Shown here piece after piece: positions 48,561-55,372 of a DNA stretch of 55,372 bases. The DNA is from Guillardia theta CCMP2712 (lineage: Eukaryota > Cryptophyceae > Pyrenomonadales > Geminigeraceae). The translations under genes were made by a program, and so were the position numbers. The stretch spans positions 849,188 to 904,559 of the forward strand of contig NW_005434665.1 of the NCBI RefSeq assembly GCF_000315625.1. The letters are read 5' to 3'. The notes under the pieces were generated by a model. That model was not told the DNA's origin, made no database searches, and saw only the letters and a program-made list of their open reading frames with translations. Numbering within the stretch: the first letter of the stretch is position 1; each line of letters begins with the position of its first letter.

Positions 48561-49093
48561 ACTGTAGGGGGTGGGTGTAGGGTAGTGGATCTGGAGCCGC
48601 AGAACATGATGCAGCAATCATCGTCAGCAGCCGCAGCAGAGGTGAGGGGGGAAGAGGAGGAGGGAGGGGGCGGGAGAGGGGGGGGAGGGAGGGAAGGAAG
48701 GGGAAGTGGAGGAAGGAGGGGGCGGGAGAGGGGGGAGAGGGAGGGAAGGAAGGGGAGGAGGAGGAGCAAAGAGGAGCAGTAGAGAAGGTGCGGGAGAAAA
48801 GAGAAGCATGGAGAGGGGGTGAGAAAGTTTCAAGAGCAGATGAAAGGTTTGAATGTGATGAAGGACGGAAAGAGAAGGAGGAGGAGATGAAAGTTTCTAG
48901 GCAATATGAAGGGGATATCAGAGAGGTATCAACAATGAGATTCAGAACTTCGTTTGCGAACAATTTGATAGAGTTAGAAATCTCAACACGATGAGGATGG
49001 AGAGAGTGTGACGACGCCAACCACAGCGAGATAGTTAAAGACACATTTCTAAGAGATGCAGGACATGTGAATTAAAACATGGTTGCAGGATGA
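48561..49093. other. Purine-rich spacer upstream of the PDZ gene
   Basis: GGAGGA-type purine runs with two imperfect copies of a GGGCGGGAGAGGGGGGAG stretch near 48668 and 48720, then A/T-richer DNA. Probably promoter and 5' UTR. TTGCAG/GATGAATGG just before the start may be an acceptor for an upstream exon. Confidence 0.4.
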
Positions 49094-50513
49094 ATGGATG
49101 AGAACAATGTTCAGACCTTCTACAATGTACTCCGGGCCGGGGAGCCGGTGCAGGTGCAGGACTTTGCCCTCTACGGGTCCAACGCGAGCGGCTCTCACGT
49201 TTCAGATGCCGCGAGCATGCTGTCGATGATCGATGACTACTCCTTCGATCAGAGAGAGATCCCCCAGGTCCTCATCAACCCTCAGATGCTTCCCGCCTAC
49301 GACGCCCGGCCCGTCCGCTACGAGTATCCGGCCGAGACCCTCCATCCTCAAGTGACGTACGGGGCTCTTCCTGCAGGAATGACGTTTGCACCTTCCTATG
49401 CCGTCGAGCGTCAACCCTACTTCTCGCAGCCGATGATGGCGCAGCCCGTCGTCACCTCCCAGTACCTCCCTGCCCACCACATGCTGCATTCCCAGCCCAT
49501 GATTCCCCAGCAGCAGGTCCTTCACTCCCGGGCATTGCAAGGACAGCAGCTGCTTCATCCTCAAACCCTTCACTCCCACCATCTCGTTCAGCCCCACCAG
49601 ATGCTCCAACCCAAGAACGTGCACCAGCCTCAACCCATGATCTCAGCGCAGTATGTGCCTCAGCCCCAGCACATGGTCCAGCCCAGGCAGCTCGACCGCG
49701 ACCCCCGTCATCCCGTCCCTCGAGAGCAGTTCAAGTCGGATCCCAGGCCTTATCCCCGTGAAGTTGAACAGCCTCTTGCAAGCACCACCCAGCAGCCTCC
49801 TCAACCTCCTGTCCTCGCCACGATCGGCATTTCCCTCTGGCAGCGCGGCAAGTACTTCGTGGTATCTGGAGTGACCCAGGGGTCCAGCGCTTACAACCTT
49901 GGCCTTCGGGTAGTCGACGCTCTTGTTGTCAGCGCATGATCTGATCGCTATGCCAGGTTGGGGATGTGATCAGGAAGGTGAATCGGGTGCCAGTCAAGGG
50001 ATGGACCCTAGAACAAGTCCAAGCTGTGCTCACGGTCGTTGCTCTTCATTCATTGCTCCTGCTCTGTTTGTGAGACTTTGAGAGCAGGGCAAGGGAGGGA
50101 GCAGCGTGCTTATCAGGACCACTGACCTCAAGGTCAAGGTCAGGCGTGACTGCGCTTACGTGCCCGAGCATCGCAAGCAGGTTTCAGGGCAGTACAACGG
50201 TGAACTTGCAGATGTCTTGCCCAACTCTCGCTGACAGGCATCAGGTCACATGCATGCGAGGAACGCTCCGCATCAGCCCCATCCTCACCGACACGCGGCT
50301 CACCACATGCAGCACGTGCCCGACCATGGTAGCCAGGTGAACCAGAGGATGCAGCCTCCAGGGTACCAGCCCACCCCGTGGACAGAGGCAGACGAGCAGC
50401 GACGCAATCAGGCATACGACGATTGGATCCATCGGCCTCGCATGGTCGGCAATGGTTACCCCGTGGACAGCATGAACCCGCAGGGTGGTGGAGAAGATGT
50501 TGTTAGGTTGTAA
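49094..50513 (+). CDS. PDZ-domain protein with His/Gln/Pro-rich regions
   Basis: Four exons (49094..49909, 49957..50034, 50088..50180 and 50238..50513) give about 420 residues, every intron in phase 0. The first 230 residues are disordered and dominated by Gln, His, Pro and Met, with repeated HPQ, QPM, HSQP and VQP motifs. A PDZ domain follows (about 238-328): ATIGISLWQRGKYFVVSG, then GSSAYNLGLR and VGDVIRKVNRVPVKGWTLEQ across the first intron, and GGSSVLIRTT. The C-terminal part is His/Met/Gln-rich (HMHARNAPHQPHPHRHAAHH). The PDZ domain probably binds a C-terminal peptide or lipid. The His-rich parts could bind metal or promote condensation; both ideas are inference. I know no named family with this layout. 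Confidence 0.85.
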
Positions 50514-50623
50514 CTCGTCATGACAACAAAGGGAAAGGAGACGAATCTTGTTCGCGTACACTGAGTTTGTGAAACCTCCGACAACTCCTGCTCTACTGCT
50601 AGTTGCACCCATCAGCATCTCCA

Positions 50624-52150
50624 TCATATGTGAATGTAGCCCAGGATCTTCATGAGAAGAATCAAGGACATCATTCCCAGCGCCACTGCGAGGATTATAA
50701 TGCAGCACCTGCGCCAGCGTTCACATACAGCCGTCCACTCCCTCCCTCCATGCTCACATGGCTGGGTTTCGACGTTGAGACTTCTCTGCCTTGACAAGCT
50801 CATCAGATGCCTGGGGAAAGGGAACATCAGGCGGGCGGGGGGAGCAAGGGCTGAAGCTGTGTACCTTAGCCGTGTGTTCAGAAGCTTTCTCGATGTTGTA
50901 GTCTATGCGATCAATGATGCTGCCCTGAGCAAGACACATTCAGAAGAGAGCCTGAGTTGAGAGCTTCTCCGCACCTGGTCGATGATCAGAACGGCCAATT
51001 CCTTGAAGATAGTCTGAAGCTCCTTGATGGAATCAGCTACTTTTTCAATCTCCTTCTCCCTTAATTGCACAGACTCTTCCACATCCTCCAACTCTTGCAG
51101 TTGTGCTTGTGTGAAACCAGAATCTTCGAAGTCGAAATTTTCATTCTTCACGGCGGGTTTGTACCTTTGACACAGCAAATGTCAGACATCCAACGTTGCG
51201 CACTGCACGGCCTACTGTGATTTAGCCTCGTTCTCCTTGAGCTTTTCTAAATATCTGCACAGCACAGAGGGAACGTGAAAATGACATCGACAGAGTGTCT
51301 CCGCCTACCTCTTCTGATCTCTTCTGAAAGTCACTGAGAGCTCATGCAGAGTCGTTGCCAACGAAGACTACCGGCCTCTTAGTCAACCACCTGGATGGGC
51401 ACGGGAAACAGACCTGAACGTTTTTTCGCATTGAGAGGTCATGAGCATCCTTCTTGTCTAGCCCGATCGCCACGTCCTACTGGTGCATCAGCCGCCCGCC
51501 CTCTGACAGAAGGAAAGACAGACCTGAATGTTCCTCTCACACTTGCGGAACAAGTCTGAGATCTCATCCGCCAGGCACGAGATCTCCTCTCTCCTCCTCC
51601 TCTCGCTGTCCTCGTCGAAACCTGGCGCAGCGGCTCAGCTTGGAACGAGCAGAGCACACGTGATTCACCGATGCGCTTCGACTTCCCCATCATCTTCGAT
51701 CTGGCATCACAGCTGCTCAGCACTCAAGACAAAGAGGCATCAAGGAGCTTACAGCTCCTCCTTCTTGGTGCGGATGATCTCGAACAACGCCATGGTCCCT
51801 TCCACCTGTTCCCCCCAACATCATCCATGGCTTCTCTTCCCAGATAACCTCCTCACCATCCGGACCCACGAAGGAGCTTCATTCATCACGCCCATCTCAA
51901 TGTCCCCGTTGCCATCCAGCAGTTTCTGCTTGTCTATCTTCTTGGCATGCTTGCTCTGTCAGGACGAGTCAACCATCAACAACTCCCATGCTTCCCTCAC
52001 ATTCTCTCTGTATGACTCCCCAAGGTCTGGACGAGACGCCAGACCACGGAAACTTTCCCTGCCGACGTCGTCGTCAGCATTTTCTCTGCAAGTACATGCG
52101 GGTTTTCACCGGTATCGGATGAAGAGGGAAGTGCGATCGCGACAGGCCAT
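50624..52150 (-). CDS. STX16: Syntaxin-16/Tlg2-type Qa-SNARE
   Basis: The ATG is at 52148-52150 (MACRDRTSLFIRYR) and the TGA at 50624-50626. The N-terminal exons are short. One encodes DKQKLLDGNGDIEMGVMNEA followed by PSWVRM, matching the PxW-containing stretch of Tlg2/STX16; others encode helical Habc parts (EDSERRRREEISCLADEIS, LFRKCERNIQ). The exon near 50980-51170 holds the SNARE motif: FTQAQLQELEDVEESVQLRE, then EIEKVADSIKELQTIFKEL and AVLIIDQ. The next exon continues GSIIDRIDYNIEKASEHTAK, with the zero-layer Gln just before it in IIDQ. The last exon has the tail anchor IIILAVALGMMSLILLMKIL. Tlg2/STX16 drives fusion of endosome-derived vesicles with the trans-Golgi network. Exons in the middle are only approximately placed. 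Confidence 0.88.
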
Positions 52151-52926
52151 CTGATGCTCTTCTTCCCTCCTCTGTTGTCGCAATGCTTTCTTCTACTCCT
52201 CCATGAAGCTAGCTCCCATCTTGGGTCAAGCAGACACACCAAGACGTCTCGGACTCAGTTTATCCCCGTCCCCCCTCGCCAAATCCAATCGATTTCCTAA
52301 CCCTCAGCACCCTGTGCTCCACATGACTGGTCGCTCCTCCCCCACTGCAGTCACCGACTCTTCTCTTCACTTCATGTGTTGCTCTCCTCTCCTCTTCCTT
52401 GCCCTCCCCTCCCCTCCTCCTCCTCCTCCTCTCCTCCCTCTCGGTTGATCTTCCAGCGCCCACTCCATGCGCTGGCATATCCGTTACAATCATAACTGTA
52501 ATGAAAGACCACCCCTACAATCAACCTGCTGTACCCCCACCCTGGGAAGTATTTCAGAACATGCCCTACACTGCTGGAATCTCAATGAAGGCTAGAGAGG
52601 GGAAGAAATGAAGAGCGGGGAGAGGAGAGGAGAGGAGAGGACAGGGCAAGACAGGGCATGACAGGGCATGACAGGGCAAGACAGGACAGGAGAGTCTGAA
52701 ACTGGTGTCTGGAAGGATAGTGGAAGGAGAAAACTAGGATGAATACTGAGGGTGGAAGAAGAACGACACTAGAAACATGAAGGAAGAAAATAAGGTGAAT
52801 CAAACTCATTTGTCTCAGTCAGATGTGGCGTCGGATCCGCGGAGCAGACTCTCTGCCATGAATGCTTCCACCATGGCACAATTCTGATCCTCCAATTATA
52901 CACGCGTCCACGAATCCCTGGGCACA
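52151..52926. other. Divergent spacer between the STX16-like and VPS53 genes
   Basis: A 776-bp head-to-head spacer that should contain both promoters. It is pyrimidine-rich at 52380-52440. Near 52616-52690 there is a GAGAGG run followed by five or six ACAGGGCAAG/ACAGGGCATG decamers. No gene is seen. Confidence 0.55.
52640..52690. repeat. ACAGGGCAWG decamer tandem repeat
   Basis: Five near-identical 10-bp units (ACAGGGCAAG, ACAGGGCATG twice, ACAGGGCAAG, ACAGGACAGG) within the divergent spacer. Confidence 0.8.
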
Positions 52927-54850
52927 ATGTCCAAAGAATTCCCAGAGCTGCGACGAGGAGAGTCGGAGCAGCTGATCGACCAGGCCATCGCAGATGTACT
53001 TCCTTCAGAGGATCCGTTCGAGAGCCCCAACTTTGACGTCATCGCCATGCTCAACAAGCACTTTCCCAACGAGCTATCGCTGACTTCCATTGAAACGACC
53101 TGCGATCGACTTGCCGTTAAGATGAACGAGGTCTGTCGTCGCGCACCCTCCCTCGCACTCACTCTGCCGCAGCTTGACATCTCCATCCTCCATGCGGTGG
53201 AGCTGCAGAGCAGTGAGGGCGAGGCGGCCAAGCAGGACCTGGAGCGAGCGAACCGATCAGTCTCAGAGCTGATGGCGAACCTCAAGAGTATCAAGGAGAG
53301 GGGGGAGGCGACCAAGAGCATGGTCCACGAGATCTGCCGAGACATCCAGGTGAGCTGGGAAGCTGCTGGTCTAGAGCTGACTGGACCGTAGACGTTGGAC
53401 TTTGCCAAGCAGAACCTGACGACGACCATCATCGCGCTGCGGAGGCTGAACATGCTGGAGAACGCGATCGAGCAGCTGTCGGAAATGACGGCAGCTCGAG
53501 CTTACAAGGAGGCAGCGAACCTCCTGGAGGCCATGACGCAGCTGGCCGCCAACTTCGACGCATTCAAGAACGTCCCCAAGGTTTGCGAGCTCCTCGCCTC
53601 CGTACGAGCCCTGCGGTCGCAGCTGCAAGCTCAAGTGCTCGAGGAGTTCAAGCTGCACATCAACGTCACGATGCCGGAGGACGTGTCGTGCATGCTCAAG
53701 GACGCGGCCCAGGTGGTGTGCGTACTGGGGCAGGGGCTGATCCTCAAGCTCGTCAAGTGGTTCTCCGATAAGGAGCTCGGGGAGTACGAGAATCTGTTCG
53801 ACCCCTCCAAACATCCCGCGGGGCTCGAGAGCGTCGAGAAGAGATTCGCATGGCTGCGTCGCTGGCTCCGCTCCTTCTCCTTCTCGTACGGGGAGGTGAT
53901 GCCGAGCAGCTGGGAGGTTCCTCGGGTGGTGTCGGAGGAGTTCTGCCATAGGACGAGGAATCATCTGGCGCAGCTGCTGCAGAAGAAGAGCAAGGAGATG
54001 GACGTGCGGCTGCTGATGCACGTCATCCAGAAGACGATCGAGTTCGAGCAGGAGCTCTCGGGGCGGTTCTTCGTTGCTGGAGTCGAGGCGGAGGCGGAGG
54101 GGAAGGCAGGGGAGGGCGAGGGGGCGTCGAACGAGGGCCGCATGAAGTTTGCCGTGAACTGTGGGAGTGAGAACAGGAGGAGTGCGTTCGATCGAATCAT
54201 CAGCCGAGTGTTCAAGCCCTACATGTCGCTGTTTCTTAAGCTCGAGCGCGCGCACATGGCTGACCTTGTCAAGTCGCTCCTGTCCAAGGAGGACTGGGGA
54301 GCAGGTATGGGACGTGAGGAAAGGGTAGAAGGGACGAGGGTGAAGGAGACAGCAGAGGGAGGGAGGGGGAGAGAGAGGGAGGAAGAGTAGCAGGGTGGAT
54401 GAGGAGAGGAAGGAGATCGGTGCAGGGAAGAAGCTGGGAGTTGAACGCTGCTGCTGCCGCTCCTGGTGCTGCTGGTGGTTGTGGCAGGAGCGAGGGAGAG
54501 GAAGGGTTGGGAGAGGGGAGATGTTGATATGTGGGGCCGGCTGTGAGATGCCGTGGTGGCGAAGAGACCTGACGGAACTGCAGGGCTTGACAACGAGACA
54601 GAGGAGGAGGAGGCGCCTGTGCTGTCCAGCACGGGAGAGCTCTTCCTGTACATCAAGAGATCCTTGAATCAATGCAGCGCTGTAGACACGGGGGAGACTC
54701 TGCTGCACCTGTCACGTGCGTTCGAGGAGACGCTGATCCAGTATGCGCAAGGGCTTCATAAGCACATCGCCGAGAAAGCAAGGTGAGGACGATAAGGAAG
54801 GGGGAGGGTAGTGGAGGAGGAAGAGGAGGGAAAGAAAGAAAAGGAAGAAG

Positions 54851-54935
<85 letters not shown>

Positions 54936-55372
54936 CACCAGTGCCCCTTTCGTCACGTTGTAACATGGAAGAAGGAGCAAGAAGAATCTTCCGGCACAGG
55001 ACGAGCGGGTGATGGCGATAGTTATCAACACGTTGGAATATTCGTCAGATATCATGGAGCAGCTTCAGACCACAATCTCCAAGGCCATCGACCCCTCCCT
55101 CGCGCAGCATGTCCTGCTCTTCCATCCTCCTCCTCTTGCACCCTCGCACTCCTCTTCCGTCCTGTTTTCTTGCCAACTCCTCTACCCTTTCCATTTCCTT
55201 TTCCTCTTCCCTACTCTTCCTCCTCATGTTTTCCCTCCATCTTTCTCCTTCGCTTCCTCCTCCTAACACTTTCCAGGTCTCTTTCGCCGGGCTGAGTGAC
55301 AGTTTCGACAATGCCATCGCTGAGGCTCAGGTATAAGTTATCCCTCCCTCCCTCTCTCGTCGTCTCTCTCTC
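52927..55372 (+). CDS. VPS53: VPS53, GARP/EARP complex subunit, partial at right edge
   Basis: The ATG is at 52927 (MSKEFPELRRGESEQ). Exon 1 runs to about 53349. It contains NFDVIAMLNKHFPNELSLTS, and a coiled coil ending SMVHEICRDIQ. After a 43-nt intron the second exon (from about 53393) begins TLDFAKQNLTTTIIALRRLN and MLENAIEQL. It later shows FAWLRRWLRSFSFSYGEVMP, EEFCHRTRNHLAQLL and KEMDVRLLMHVIQKTIEFE, the conserved Vps53 N-terminal domain throughout. Later exons encode STGELFLYIKRSLNQCSAV, LHLSRAFEETLIQYAQGLH, MAIVINTLEYSSDIMEQL and FAGLSDSFDNAIAEAQ, after which the window ends. VPS53 is part of GARP, which tethers endosome-derived vesicles at the trans-Golgi, and of the related EARP complex. 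The coding region continues beyond the window. Confidence 0.92.
54851..54931. repeat. (AGGAGC)n hexanucleotide microsatellite in a VPS53 intron
   Basis: About 13 perfect units between the donor GCAAG/GTGAGGACG (near 54783) and the acceptor CGGCACAG/GACGAGCGG (near 55000). Same hexamer, in the same transcript sense, as the NEMF repeat. Confidence 0.9.

Noticed and set aside
53371-54708. 445-codon reverse-strand frame
   Set aside because: Antisense shadow of VPS53, whose plus-strand sequence matches the Vps53 family throughout.
54712-55055. Reverse-strand poly-Leu and Ser-Cys frames
   Set aside because: Readings of the intronic (AGGAGC)n microsatellite.

Overview
The window is a stretch of nuclear genome from a photosynthetic, flagellated protist. 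My best guess is a cryptophyte alga close to Guillardia theta. Four things point there. Genes are cut by many short introns, mostly 44-65 nt where I could fix both ends by phase. GC content is moderate to high. One protein (36326..37026) starts with a signal peptide followed by an ASAF-type phenylalanine motif, the usual address for a plastid of secondary red-algal origin. A ciliary CCDC17-like protein is also encoded. The species name is inference, not something the sequence proves.

Layout: 1..6310 (-) CCDC17-like protein, cut by the left edge; 6887..6959 (-) tRNA-Lys(UUU); 7406..7786 (+) VMA21-like V-ATPase assembly factor; 8141..13279 (-) TCERG1-like WW/FF protein; 14123..14647 (+) small unrecognised protein; 14880..19642 (-) NEMF/Rqc2; 21457..26169 (+) a large U-box / pseudokinase / TPR / PDZ / LOTUS / CCCH protein; 26287..27935 (-) UBE2J-type ubiquitin-conjugating enzyme; about 29275..31368 (+) coiled-coil protein; 31996..33358 (+) secreted protein; 33478..35603 (-) cyclophilin with an RS tail; 36326..37026 (+) plastid-targeted protein; 37352..38267 (-) DUF599 membrane protein; 38822..44723 (-) long coiled-coil protein; 44910..47357 (+) CTNNBL1; 49094..50513 (+) PDZ protein; 50624..52150 (-) syntaxin-16/Tlg2 SNARE; 52927..right edge (+) VPS53.

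Three functional groupings are visible. Protein quality control: NEMF, the U-box protein and the UBE2J-type E2 are consecutive. Endosome-to-Golgi traffic: the Tlg2/STX16 SNARE and the GARP subunit VPS53 lie head to head. RNA processing: TCERG1, CTNNBL1 and the SR-type cyclophilin all have splicing-linked relatives. Intergenic spacers hold G-rich islands of GGGGT-like words, and introns hold several perfect microsatellites.

The most interesting object is the 21457..26169 gene. Seven exons can be joined with every phase consistent into a predicted protein of about 1368 residues. It combines an N-terminal U-box, a tyrosine-kinase-like domain with a damaged active site, a TPR region, a PDZ domain, a LOTUS-like segment and two CCCH zinc fingers. 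I know of no described protein with this architecture.

Exon boundaries were read by eye from splice-site sequences and reading-frame continuity. Coordinates of multi-exon genes are the outer limits of the coding region.
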